DNA of 64,000 nucleotides, from assembly GCF_001577835.2 (NCBI RefSeq), contig NC_029529.1, positions 11,543,380 to 11,607,379 on the forward strand. Direction: 5' to 3'. Positions 25,451 to 37,101 of this stretch are shown here, in pieces. The notes below the pieces were generated by a model. The model was not told where the DNA came from. It saw only the letters and a list, made by a program, of their open reading frames with translations, and ran no database searches. Both the position numbers and the translations under genes were made by a program. This DNA is from Coturnix japonica. Taxonomy: Eukaryota > Chordata > Aves > Galliformes > Phasianidae. How positions within the stretch are numbered: position 1 is the first letter of the stretch; every line of letters starts with the position of its first letter.

Positions 25451-28400
25451 AGGGTTGCATCAGCTGAATTCATTAGCCCATCTATTTTTACTAATGCAGC
25501 AAATCAAGTTGCTCTACAGGCAGAGAAAACACACCCGAGACCCAACGCTGTGGCAGAGCACACAGCCAAAGCTTTTGTCCAGCAGTCTCAAGGGTAACAG
25601 CTGCCCAGAACCACCAACTGTGTACAACAATCCCAACCATCAACAATGCTATGCTGGCTCTTGCTTTGGGGGCTGAACCTGAAGACCAAAGCACATGGTA
25701 GTAATAAAGATATCCCTCTGTAAAGACTGCCTTCCCCAGCAATGCTCAGCAGTGTGTGAGCTGTCTCTTGCTCTGACTGCATCAGGTCAGCCCACTGTCT
25801 GTGCAGTGTGCAGTCGGGGGGGGGTATATGTATGGCTGTCCTCTCAGCACCTTGGCAATGCAGAGGAGGCAGAGAATCCCCAGAAGAGCCTCTTACTCCC
25901 CTAGAGATGGAGGGGCAGCTGTTGTGTTTAGGTGCAGAGGCTGCCTATACAGAGGCACCTTTGTGAGTGCACATGTGGACCAGAGATCTGGAGCTCTGGA
26001 CTCACACACATCAGCTGGGAGAGAGGCTCAGAGCACAGCTCCAAAGTCAGCACTATCTTTTCCACTGCAGCACGAACCAGGAATTCATGATGGGAAAAAG
26101 ACCATATTCTGCTCTCTGTCGCTTGGCCCAGAGACCTGCTTGTGTGATGGGAGCTGGGAAACTCCTTCCTAGAATTATCCTGAGGAGACCTTGAGAGACT
26201 AGAAAGATGAATGCAGCTCTCCTGCTCCTCTCCCCGCTCCTAATGATGTCAGTGAGCTCATTCCACCTTGCAATAGACAAAGAGGCTTGTGGGGTCCTGG
26301 GAATAAACCCAAAGGCCAAAGTTCCCCGCAGCAGGCAGTAGGGTCCCCTCTGGCTGCTGCACTCTCTTCCCTTGTTCTTCCCAGAGTTTGTCACTTCTGC
26401 GTGATCCCAGCCCGAGTGGGAGGGAATGCAGGCTCCACTCTATGCCAGTCCATCCTCAACCTCCTCAGCCTTCAGGAGGGCAAGGGGCAGCACTGGTTCT
26501 GGCCATAGCCATTCCATAGTCTCTCAAATATGTCAAGCATTGACCTCCTCCCTATCCCAGGGCTCCATGTTCCAGAAGGAGCCTCAGCAGGAGGAGAAAT
26601 CCACATCCAGTGGTGGCTGTCAGCAAACTTTTATGCACAGACGTGGACAGAGTTGGGTGGCGACTGTTGCTGACCTGGGCTCACCTTCTTCAGCCTCCTT
26701 CAGATGTACCAGGCCTCCTTGCTGAAGGGAGGGTGCTCATGCTTCCATGTGCCTCAGCTAAGCTTCTCCCTGCTCCCTGTTAACCATGAGGTTGTTCTGG
26801 GAGAGCAGCTCCTGTTGTGTAACAGCCAGAGTGTGCCCATTTGATGGAGCTGGGTACACTGTAGCCCTGCTCCTTGCCCCTCTTTGTCCCAGGAGCAGAC
26901 ATAAAGGAAAGGCCCTGAGTGCTGATTAAGGGTCTCATTGAGGAGAGATGAGCCAACCTGTAGCTGTTCCTAGGACATCGATGAGCTTCCTTGGTACTGC
27001 TGGGACAAGCACCTCTTCCAGGGCCTTCAGACGTCTTCATCACTCCAGACATAGCAATGGCCACACAAACAGTGAATCTTTTATGCCAGGCCAGTGTGAC
27101 AACCTGAAGCTCTCAGTACTGTGGAGCAGACCTGAGGCCCTGAACAGGTCCTGCCCACAGGTGCCCATGATGAAAGGGATGATTCAACACCAATATCAGC
27201 CTCTTCCCATGCAACCAGCCCAGCCTGAGTCCTGCCCCAGACACTAGACCTGAGAGAACACAGTGCTCAGTTGGAACCTGTGCTATCCCATGGCACCTAG
27301 ACCTGGGGTGAGACAGAATAGGGATAAGGGAAGTGGTGGGACATCAGGGCAGGGAAGCAGTGCTGAGCCACAGAACCGCTGCTGCAGGGTGCTGGAGTTG
27401 CTCAGTGCTGATATAAGTTCAGAAAGTTGTTAGGTTCTGGCTTCTGATCAAGGTCATGGCCCTGTTGCAAGGAGGCAATGCAGCCCTGGTACTCCATGTC
27501 CTCTCACCCTCCTCAATTTCCCCACCAACCATCAGTGCTGATGCTGTGTGATGGGGGCTACTGGTGCTCCATGGGCCAGCAGGAGGCCCAAACCCAGCTC
27601 ATGGGGCAGCCCCAAGGCCAGCTGCTTGTCCAGAAGCTGGACAGAGCTCGAGCAGAGAGAAACCCCGAGGAACACTTTCAGCTTTTATGTCCCTTCCCTG
27701 AATGCTCTGCCATCCCCAGAGCACCTGAAGAATGCGTGCAGTCCCATGATGGGTGGGCAGGGACTTGGAATGGGTAAGAAGCTGCCAAAGGATTTGCGCT
27801 TGCCTGCACATTCCATTATGCTCCTGGCACAGCATGAGCACAGCTACTAGCCCCAGAAGCAATGGGTTCCCAAGAGCCCTGGCCTCCCTTCTGTCATGCC
27901 ACGTTCCCATGGGGTGTGCAATATGGAGGTGGCCACATCGGAGAGAACAGAGGACCCTACCATTCCACTTGCCTTCCCACATGTCACCCCCAGCCCCAGC
28001 TTGAGCAAGGACCCCCAACACCACCAGAATTCAGATTCGGGGAGACAAGAGGTTCCCAGTAGTGGAGAGGCTCAGCCACCACATCCCCACTGCAACAAAG
28101 AGGAAAACAGGCCTGGAGGATGGAGCAGGGATCGATGTGGGGGAAGCCAGCTCGGGGAAAAATAGATATCTATCTCATTAAAAATGGATGCTGAAGTGAG
28201 TCCTCCCCACTCCAAAGCCACCTCCCTCCCTCTTCCTGGTAGCTGGAGTGAAATCAGCGCTGAGCTTCCAGAGGAGGGGAAATGCCAGCCCCGTGCATCT
28301 CTCTCTCTGCACTCACTGAGTGCCCCCAAACCCCCTACCCCAGTCCCTGGCCCAGAACCCCTGTCAGAGCTCCCCTACCACAGAAGCACTCCAGTCTCTG

Positions 28401-28639
28401 CCACCAGAACACTATCACATCCTGCCAATGCCACCAGATCAGGCACTGGGGCACTTGGGGCACCAAACAAGACCCCATAGTAATCTCAGACCCCCACATC
28501 ACTGAGGCCACGGGAACTCTGCCTAGACCTGGTTACAGCTCACCAACCTTGTGCCTTAGTTCTCCCATCATTTGGCCCAGCCTGCCCTAGCACAAGAAGC
28601 TTCACTCCTGTGGAGATTCTACAGCCACAGTGGGGTGCC

Positions 28640-29190
28640 CCATAATGAGCTGGGACTCTGAGATGCCAAGATGTTGGGATGACAAACTGCTTGGATGCTG
28701 GAGTGTAAAAGGGGGATGGAGTGTAGGGATTTTAGGGTAGCAGCCTGCTGGGATCCCACTGTGCTGGGATATCAGTGTGTTGGGATGACAGGATGACAGA
28801 GTGACACTGCTACGAGGTTTTAAGGTGCCAGGGGTCTCACACTGTTGGTGTGTTTGGATGGTGGGGTATCAGGATGATGGGGTGTTGCAGGATCAGGGTA
28901 CTGGAGTCCCACAGTTTAATGGTGCTCAGATGCCAGGATGGTGAGGTGCAAGGCTGCTGGGACGCTGGGGTAATGGGGTGATGGGATCTTAGATTGCCAA
29001 GCTGCTGGGATCTCATAGTGTTTAAGTACCAGGGTCCTGGTTTGTTGGAATATCAGGGTGATGGGGTGCTGGAATGATGGGGTGCTGAGAATTTAAGGTG
29101 CCATGGTAGCAGGATAGTGGAATCCCATGGTGCTAGAATGCTAGGATGCAGGGGTCCAAGGGTAATAGGTTTTAGGGTGCCAGGGGATGC
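28640..29190. repeat. Degenerate GGGATGCTGGGGTGATGG minisatellite
   Basis: Many imperfect copies of GGTGCTGGGATGATGGGGTG with variable unit length lie in the FBXL16 intron. No coding potential. Confidence 0.7.
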
Positions 29191-29677
29191 GGCTCCAGAG
29201 GTCCCAGTCTCTTTTACCCCACAGAACCATGGAAGAAGGCGAGCAGCCAGAGGGGGTGAGGGGGTGCTTCAGGAACTGGGGGGGGGAGGGAAGGGGGAAG
29301 GTGGGGAAAGCAAGCAACAAGGCAACAACCCCCCACCCTACCTCTCTCTCCATGCTGGTAACCGCACTCATCCCAAAACCTCCCTACAGGGCAGCCGGTG
29401 CCAGCCCACTCCCTGCCTTCTGGGCCCCCGTTCGGGGGGAGGGAGGGGGGGGGAAGCGGGGGAAGGGAGGCGAGTGGTACGGAGAGGGGCTTCTCCGTTA
29501 CCTTCTCCCTCTCCTTCCCCCTCGGCCAGGAGCACGGGGCCCATTCCGCCGCCGTTATATAACGGTGCTGCGGGATGCTGCACCGGGGGCTGCGGCCCCA
29601 GCCCCCTCCCCGCCCGCCGGGGCCGTACCGCGATGTGCGGGCTTTGTGTCGCAATGGTTTCCCGAGAGCGAATCACC

Positions 29678-29716
29678 ATCATCATCATCAACAACAACAA
29701 TAATAATAACAAAAAA
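29678..29716. repeat. ATC/AAC/AAT trinucleotide tract
   Basis: (ATC)n at 29678-29689 runs into (AAC)n and (AAT)n. It generates the Ile/Asn runs of a spurious frame. Confidence 0.9.
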
Positions 29717-29771
29717 GAGAAAAACAAAACAACCCCCCCAACCCCCATACAATAAATAAGCCATCCCTTAC

Positions 29772-30080
29772 CTCCAGCTCTCCCAGCTCATGCCATGCCG
29801 TGCGCGGACAGCCGCTCCTTTCCTGCGCGAGGAAACCTCGAGGAGGAGGAAGAGGAGGAGGAAGAGAGGAGGGGAGGAAGATGGGTGCTCGGTGCGGCTC
29901 GGCCTCAAGCCGACAAAAATAAAGGAAAGAAGCGGTGGGGAGGGGAGAGGGCCGGATCCTGCTCGGTGCAGGGCAGCTGTGAGAGGCTCGCACACGCGCG
30001 TGTGCACACGCAGCCTCCCCGCGTCCGTACCGCCGCCCGTTAAAGAGACACCGCCGCCGGGAGCGACAACGCAGCGTCGA
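29772..30080 (-). promoter_or_regulatory. FBXL16: CpG island with predicted FBXL16 non-coding exon 1
   Basis: This is a dense CpG region (29400-30130). On the minus strand AGCTGGAG is followed by a strong GTAAGG donor (29771 downward), and the FBXL16 coding exon has a matching acceptor (TGTATTGCAG) ending at 21742, with 15 leader bases before the ATG. No other gene nearby needs this island. The 5' end of the exon (TSS) is not determined. Two ATGs (29796 and 29791) lie in the leader. Confidence 0.55.
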
Positions 30081-30258
30081 GGTCCCCGAGATGGTCCCGG
30101 TCCTCGCGGCACCGAACGGCAGCGACCAGGTGAGGGGGGAAGGAACCGGGGAGCTGAGAGCCCCCGAACCGCGGGGAGGGACGGGAGGGTGGGAGGCACC
30201 GGAGGGAGGGGTGGGGGTGGGAAGAGGGAGGGAGGGATGCGGGGACGGATGGAGGGGT

Positions 30259-30470
30259 GGAGAAAGAGATGGATGGATGGATGGATGGATGGATGGATGG
30301 ATGGATGGATGGATGGATGGATGGATGGAGGGATGGATGGAGGGATGGAGGGATGGAGGGATGGATGGATGGATGGATGGATGGATGGATGGATGGAGGG
30401 ATGGATGGATGGATGGATGGATGGATGGATGGATGGAGGGATGGAGGGATGGAGGGATGGATGGAGGGAT
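30259..30470. repeat. GGAT tetramer microsatellite
   Basis: Long (ATGG)n array with ATGGAGGG variants; degenerate GGATGGA copies continue to about 30920 and include a CR1 scrap. The length is likely polymorphic. Confidence 0.95.
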
Positions 30471-30745
30471 ATGTGGCTGCAGATTTAGGCATGGAGGGGT
30501 CGATGGATGGTGGAGGGATGGAGGGAGAGAAGGGTGGGGGAATCAATGGAGAGAGGGATAAATATGTGGAGGAATAGATGGAGGGATGGGTGCAGGGACA
30601 CGTGGATGGTTGGAGAAATAGATGAAGGGATGGAGGAAAAGATGAAGGGATGAAGGGGTAGATATGGGGACGGAGGGTTGGGTGGAGGGACAGGTGCAAG
30701 AACAGATAGATGGTTGGATGTAGGGAGGTACAGATGCAGGGGGAA

Positions 30746-30812
30746 TCATAGAATCATAGACTTGTGGAATGGCTGGTGCTGGAAGGGACCTCAAAGATCA
30801 TCTGGTTCCAGA
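30746..30812 (-). mobile_element. CR1 3' fragment inside the GGAT array
   Basis: AATCATAGAATCATAGA followed by a GGAAGGGACCTCAAAGATC-like body is the CR1 3' tail read on the minus strand. Only about 65 bases are present, flanked by GGATGGA copies on both sides. Confidence 0.85.
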
Positions 30813-31904
30813 AGGATGGAGGGATGGAAGGATGGAGAGATGGATGCAGGAACAGATGAATGGAGGGAGAGATTAATAGACAGATGGAGGGATAGAAGGC
30901 TAGATGGACAAAAGAATGGATGGAATGATGGGTGTTTTCTCTGTCTTCCCACCAGGACACTGGCAAAAGGCAATCCCTGTGCTGAACCCTCTTGGCTGAT
31001 AGCCTTGGTCCCACTGGCAGCCCCCAATACAGAGGTGTGCAGTGGGGATGATCCAGCATCCCAACAAGCTGTGTGAGCCTGCACTGAGGGAAGTGCAGAT
31101 GTTTTCACTGCCCCATTTATTCCTGTGTTGCCCAGCTCTGCACCCACTCAGCAACTCCAGAATGGGGCCCTGCTCCCCAAACTGGAAGGGATAGGTTTAG
31201 GCATAATGCTTAACCCCTTCCCATTACAGTACTGTAGTGGGATAAGCTAGGCTGGCTGCCACCCGGCCAGGCCCTGGGGACGCTGATGTAACTGCCAGGA
31301 TCTGGCTGCCTCCATTATTTATAAGGCAGGTCGGATTTCGTGCTGGCAATGGAGAGTATCTGGGGGGAGGATGTACACACACACATACACACTCATAATC
31401 CCACCCCACAGCTGGAAGCGCTGCATCCCCACAGCACAACTGGCTCTGTCCCATGTGCAAAGGGAGGACAGCAGCCATGGGGGTGATGGAGTGGGGAGCT
31501 GGTGGGGCTGAGGGCTGCTGGCACTCAGGTGTATCCCTTGTGCGGGCACACAGCAGCCTCAGCCATCCCCCATCCTGCCCAGCAGGTGACAACTGCAGGA
31601 CAAGGGGCTGGAGGGATCAGCGAGCAGCACATGTGGGGCTGTGGCCTTTTCCATGTCACACATCTGTCCCTCAGTGACCCCGGTGAGAGCCTGGTGGTCC
31701 TTCCCTGTATGATGCCGTGTCCCCACAGGGATGTTCTCACGGGGACAGTCACCCAGCAGCAGCCCCTATGTGTGCAGCGGGTGGCAGTCCTCCCAGCTCC
31801 CACCCCTACTACCCACATGGGCTCTGGAGTCGGTCCCCACGTTATGGGCCGAGCATCCCTGGGCCAGCTGGGCCATGGGTACCAAAGCTGGACCGCAGTG
31901 CGCA

Positions 31905-32085
31905 GGGTGCCGTCGCTGCAGCAACCGCGGTCGCCTAGCGATGGCTGTCTCCCGGTAACCCGTCGCCTAGCGATGGGGGATTTTTCACAGCTCTGGATGA
32001 AGAGATGCGGGTTATTTTTAGCCCGCCTGCAAATCAATAGGCAGCTCCATTCGCCGCCGGAGAGGATGCACGTGCCAGGACAGCC
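31905..32085. promoter_or_regulatory. Candidate enhancer: RFX-type X-box, duplicated 15-mer, MEF2-like site
   Basis: GTCGCTGCAGCAAC at 31912-31925 fits the RFX X-box. GTCGCCTAGCGATGG is repeated exactly at 31930 and 31962. TTATTTTTAG at 32011-32020 fits the MEF2 consensus and sits in a near-palindrome (32007-32026). Function is inferred. The rest of 30920-34390 has no gene. Confidence 0.45.
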
Positions 32086-32214
32086 TTACTGGCTTCTGCT
32101 TTGGGGGCTGACGGTGATGGGGACAACCTGGGGACACCGCCTTCGGTGCAGCCCTACTGCTCCTAGTGGGGCTCAGCCCCCTGCTGTCCCCATCTGGGGG
32201 GCAATATCCTCCAG

Positions 32215-32575
32215 GTCTTGAAGACAGGTGAGGGCAGAACCCAGAGGTGGGGACCCTCATCCTGCTGTGGGTTCACTCACCTGGCCATGAGGACCCTCTC
32301 CCAGCCTGAAGGACACCTGTCCTGCCATGGGGACCCTCCTCTGGCCATGGGGAACCTCATCCCACTGCTGAGTGCCCTCACCCACACCTGGGATCCTCAT
32401 CCTGACCTGGGAACCTTCTTTCACTTGCAGACACCTAATGCCAAAATGAGATCCCTCACCTGGCCACGTGGACCCTCACCCAGCTAATGAGGAATCTTGT
32501 CCTTACATGAGGACCTTCACCTGGCCATGGGGTCCACCATTGCACTTCAGTGACCTTCACTCAGGGACCCTGCCC
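32215..32575. repeat. Degenerate GGACCCTCACCTGGCCATG minisatellite
   Basis: Imperfect copies built on TGGCCATGGGGACCCTCA with variable unit length. Non-coding. Confidence 0.7.
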
Positions 32576-33529
32576 CACAGCGGAGCCCCTTGGCATAATG
32601 TCCCCCTCCTGACATCCCTCAGTACACTGTGAGGGGACAAGGATACACATAGGGCCAGGGACCAGGGCACTCAGTGTCTTGGGATCCAGCGAGGCTGGGA
32701 GCTGATGTGAGGCCTCCTGAGCTATTTTTTGGGGATGGTGTGGGTGCCTGACGCAGACTCAGTTCCGACGGGCTTTCTTGGCTCAGTGGGAGCAGCTCCC
32801 CACGCAGCCACAGCTTCAGGAGGGGATGGGGAGCCCCAGCCTCTGAGCAGCCCTTCGGGGTCAGGCCCCAGCCCCTTCCTCTCTGAGATGCCCCTGCAGC
32901 TCCCCGCCCACCCCACAGCACCTCTGCCTCCCCAGGAGTCCTTCTGCCCACCCTACTCCACCGTGTCCTGTGTTGGTGTATGGGCAGAGCTGAGGCAGGA
33001 TCAGGCCCAGAGCTGTCGACCCCAAATCCCTGCTTGGGGGGGGTGTCGGGGGTAGGGGGGGTGCAGAGCCGTGTCCGCAGTCACAAGAGGGCACTGCGAG
33101 CCCGCAGCATCCCGGCCCTGGGGCTCAGAGAAGCTCGGGGACCCCCAGCGACACGAGAGCCGGGCCCTGGGCAGCCAACCCCACGGGGGTGACAATGGCA
33201 GGATGTCCCCAGCACAGGGACATGTAATCCCTCGTGGCTGTGGTGGTGGTTGCTGCGTGGTGGCCCCTGCAGCAGGTGGGTGGTTGAGGTGGGGGGACTG
33301 CAGCACCACGTAATGGGGACAGGGGGGACACTGGAGGTGACTTGAGGTGATGGCTCAGAGACTCAGCCTGGGGACAAGACCTGGAGACGTGGCCATGGGC
33401 AGAGCTCCTGGACCAAGATATTTCAGTTGGTGGCACCTCTGGCTGCCCCCAGGGATGCTTCACCCCACCAGGGCTCACTGAGCAATGAGTGGCTTTGGGC
33501 TGTGTGTGCTGCACAGGGCTTTGCTCCTT

Positions 33530-33628
33530 CCCAGTTCAGCCCAGTATGGTCTCATTTCAACTCATTTGGCCCAGTTCAGGTCCAGTTCAACTCATTTCAG
33601 CCCAGTTCGACCCACTTCAGGCCCGGCT
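33530..33628. repeat. CCCAGTTCA tandem repeat
   Basis: Imperfect units of about 20 bases (CAGTTCAACTCATTTCAGCC) upstream of METRN. Confidence 0.75.
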
Positions 33629-33879
33629 CTGGGAGCTCGGTGGGCAGCAGCCCTGACCCTGCTGCCTTTGTCCATCTCCCACAGCATCCACCCTCTCCCG
33701 GCCTTAATTTTCCACGGATTCCATCAGATTGACTTCTTTCAGTGTCATTTCATGGCCGGAGGGCTCTGAATCCCTCTCCCCCCCCACCTTCCCTCCTCGT
33801 GCCCGTCCCCCTCCTCTTCCCCTCCTTTCTCTTTCTTTCTGCCATCCAAATTTACAATCCCTCATTTCCATTCCGCTCC

Positions 33880-34110
33880 ACCCTCTCTCCGGGGACTTTG
33901 TTCTCCGCCTGTATCATCGCACAGCAATTGTTCCGTGTTTATTTCAAACATTTTGGCGGGCTGTCACTCGATGGAAACTTAATTAATTGCAGGGTTTGTG
34001 AGCCCGGCACAATGGTGTCTGAAGGGAAAATAAAATCAAATGCCATAATTGGGAGAAGCTCGTTGAATGAAGGGGAGATGGAGGAGATGCAGATGTGCGG
34101 CTGGCGGCCG
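33880..34110. promoter_or_regulatory. METRN: AT-rich island upstream of METRN, candidate conserved enhancer
   Basis: This low-GC, non-repetitive stretch in GC-rich surroundings contains homeodomain cores (TTAATTAATTG at 33979-33989), SOX-like ACAAT/CAATTGTTC sites and ATAAAATCAAAT. It has no coding frame. Conservation was not tested. Confidence 0.4.
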
Positions 34111-34414
34111 GATGCTGAGCTGTCCAAACTGGGGGGGAGATCCTTTCAAAGGGAGGTTTGGGGATGGGATTGGGGGTCCCGGGGTGTGCCCTGTGAGCCA
34201 GGCCCAGGTCCAAACGCTGCGGCCCCTTCTCGAGCAATCCCCTCCGTGGGGAGGCAATTGGGGGGGGGGGGTCCCGGGTTATGGGGGGACGTGGGGATGC
34301 GATAAGCCCTGCCACCCCCCTAAGCCCTGGGGTCCCTCGGAGGTGACGAACCGATCCCCACTCCCCGCGTGGGATGCTCAGGGAGGAGGTTTTTGGGGGG
34401 GGGAGGGTTGGGGG

Positions 34415-34597
34415 GACAGCCCCGCCCCTCCGCCCCTATTGGCTCAAAGTTTGGGGGCGCGGCGCTGATTGGACCCCCCGGTTCCCACCCCCCCAAATTC
34501 CCCAGCGCGCTGCGTTCCGCGGCCACGGCCGGGGCCGCCGCCGCCTCCGCCGCCCCCGGGGCCGCCGCTGCCGGGAGCCCGGAGCCCCGGAGCGGCC
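34415..34597 (+). promoter_or_regulatory. METRN: METRN promoter: GC boxes and two inverted CCAAT boxes
   Basis: CCCCGCCCC and CGCCCC boxes at 34420-34437 are followed by ATTGG at 34438-34442 and 34468-34472, 30 bases apart, in a CpG-rich stretch directly before the ATG. The paired reversed CCAAT boxes suggest NF-Y. No TATA box. Confidence 0.65.
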
Positions 34598-37101
34598 ATG
34601 CGGGCTCTGTGGGCGCTGTGCCTCGCCGGGCTGGCCGCTGCCCTCGGCAGTTTCTCGGCGGATCAGTGCAGCTGGAGGGGGAGGTAAGCTCCGGGATGCG
34701 TAGGGCAGGGTTCATCCCGATCCCAGTCTCCGTTCCGATCCCGACCTCAGTCCCGATCCCAATCCCGGTCACGGTGGCTAAGAAAGCCCCGAGCGTCTCC
34801 TAAGGATGAGTCCTTGGATCTCCCCCTGACTCAGTTTCCTCTCTCGAACTGGCTCCTCTAATTGCTCCCCTCATCCTGGGAGAGCTCCGAGCTGCCTTTC
34901 CACATCTCCGCTCACCCGTGCGTTCCTCCATCCTCCTCTCCACGCGGTGCCCCCGCTCCCTACAGCCCCGCCACTGGTTGGTCGGAACGGCTGCTGGAAC
35001 CCTAAAACTTCCCCCGAGACCCCAAAAACTTCCCCCGGGGCCTTTTCCCACCCCGGAAAGGCGCCGAACTCGGGAACAAAGAGCGGGGGCCCGGCAGGAG
35101 GGGCTGCGGCGGGGCCACGGGGCCGCGCAGCCGCCAGCGCCTCGGCCCGGACAAAGCGGTCGCCCCCCGCTCTCCCCGACCCTAAAGGCGGCCCCGCTTC
35201 CCTCGGCTCACTGCGTAGCAGCCACGGCCCCAGGAGCGACAAAACGATGCGCTGGGAACGTGAGAACCCGAATCCCACAAGAGCAGAGAGTGGGGTGACC
35301 CCCCGCAACACACAGATCCCAGCACCCAAAAGTCCACCTTGAAAGGGCAAAGGGAATGGGGTGCATCTGGGGGCGAGGAGGGAGAAAACATGCAGGAAAC
35401 ATCCCCAAATGGGAGTGGGGTAAATCACTAAACTGCACCCCAAAGCCGAAGGGTGAAGGCTCCAGCATTTCTATTTGGGGTTTCCAAGCTCCCATGTAAG
35501 GACACCCCGGGTGGGTCAGAGGTTGGGGTCTACACTCGGGGTCCTGCTGACCCCACACATGGTCCCTTGCAGCGGCTTGTCGCAGGAGTTGGGCAGTGTG
35601 GAGCAGCTCACCCTGCGCTGCGCCGAGGGCTCCCTGGAGTGGCTGTACCCCACGGGGGCACTCCGCCTCCGCCTGGCCCCCCGCCTGCCCCCCGCCACCA
35701 CCGCTGATGGCCGCGACCCCCGACACGTCACCGCCTGCCTTCAGCCCACCGGCACCTTCCGGGGGGCTCAGCTCTACCTGGAGCGGGATGGTGAGCTGGA
35801 GCTGCTGCTGCCCGAGGCGGAGGCTGCCCCACGGCCCCGTGTGAGGTGTTTCAGCTGGCCGCCCCATGAGCAGGTGGCCCTATTCCTGCAGGCCACCCCA
35901 CAGCGAGACATCAGCCGCCGCATCGCTGCCTTCCGCTATGAGCTGCGGGGGGACTGGCTCGCCCGCCCCGCGCTGCCTGCAGAAGGTGAGAACATCTTCA
36001 GGTGCTTCAAATAGGAAAACCTCCTGAAAAGGGGGATTTCTGTCCCCTCGTGGTGTGGGCACGCTGAGGTGACAATGATGCTTGGCTATTGCAGGGGTGT
36101 GCCGGCCGTGCAATGACACCGAGCTCCTGATGGCCATTTGCACTAGTGACTTTGGTGAGTGCATCCTTGGGCTCAGGAGCAGGGAGGGAAATACAAAGTG
36201 GGATGCTGTAGGGATGGGGTGAGAGGACAGCGCTGCTTTGAGAGCCCTGTGTTGTCCTCATCCAGCCCATGACATGGCCATGGGGCCCCATGCTGCTCTC
36301 ATATGTCATGGCCCTGTTCTGCATCCGTATGGGGCCATGTGTTCTCCTTCACTCTGTCAGCCTGCAATGGGTCCCTGAGGCTGCTGGGGGATGGAGTTGT
36401 GGGTGGGAATAGGGAGAAAGAATAAGAATAGGGAACAGGAATGAGGATAATGATGGAGGTGGGGATGGGGATGAGGATGAGGAAAAGTAATAGGAATGGG
36501 AATGGGGACAGGGATGGTGATGGGAACAGGAATGGGGAATGGGGTTGGGAATAAGGAATAGGGATAGAAGTGGGAACGAGGATCAGGACTGAGAAGGGGA
36601 AGAGGATAGGGATAGGGATGGGGAAGGGGATGGAGCTGGGGAAGGAAATAAGTGTGCGGATATGAGGATGGGGATAAAAAAGAGGAAGAGAGTGGAGACA
36701 GGGATGGAGATGGGGATAGGAATGGAGATGGAGATGGGGTGGGGGCAGGTGCACACTCATCCCTCTCTCTGCCTTCCCCCGCAGTGGTCCGTGGTACCAT
36801 CCACAGCGTCTCCAACGATGCAGAGCTGCAGGAATCTGTCATCGGGGTGAGCGCCGTCCGCATCCACCGCCAGAAATTCCCCCTCTTCCAAAGCGGGGGG
36901 CGGCCGGGGCGGGCGGCGGGCAGCATCCGCACCCCTCTGCGCTGCGGTGTGCGGCCGGGCCCCGGCACCTTCCTGTTCACGGGGTGGCTGCACTTTGGTG
37001 AGGCATGGCTCAGCTGCGCTCCCCGCTACAAGGACTTCCAGCGCATCTACGAGGGCGCCCGGCGCAGGAGGCAAAACCCCTGCGAGTTCCCCGTGGACTG
37101 A
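34598..37101 (+). CDS. METRN: Meteorin, secreted neurotrophic factor
   Basis: Exons 34598-34683, 35573-35985, 36095-36154 and 36785-37101 close in phase to 291 aa (human 293). The N terminus MRALWALCLAGLAAALG is a signal peptide. Mature sequence starts near FSADQCSWRGSG, a hallmark of the family. Other conserved pieces are GSVEQLTLRCAEGSLEWLYP, LFLQATPQRDISRR, CRPCNDTELLMAICTSDF, SNDAELQESVIGV and PLRCGVRPGPGTFLF, with the many cysteines of meteorin kept. Meteorin promotes axon growth and glial differentiation. The start is fixed by the signal peptide and by the CpG promoter immediately upstream. Intron 3 (36155-36784) is largely a GGAATA-type polypurine tract. Confidence 0.97.
36370..36755. 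repeat. Polypurine GGGAATAGGGATGG repeat in METRN intron 3
   Basis: Degenerate GGGATAGGAATGGGGA units form an almost pure purine strand, able to form triplex or G-quadruplex structures in principle. Confidence 0.8.

Larger units (their letters stand above)
21742..29771 (-). other. FBXL16: FBXL16 first intron (predicted), no coding sequence
   Basis: About 8 kb without any frame that shows protein-like conservation or splice support. It contains two AT-rich, enhancer-like islands (21890-22010 and 22976-23190), CA repeats at 25280-25450 and a degenerate minisatellite at 28640-29190. 23200-25200 and 25500-28600 show nothing I recognise. Confidence 0.55.

Noticed and set aside
29790-30699. Arg/Gly and WMDG repeat frames near 30 kb
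   Set aside because: By-products of the CpG island and the GGAT tetramer array.
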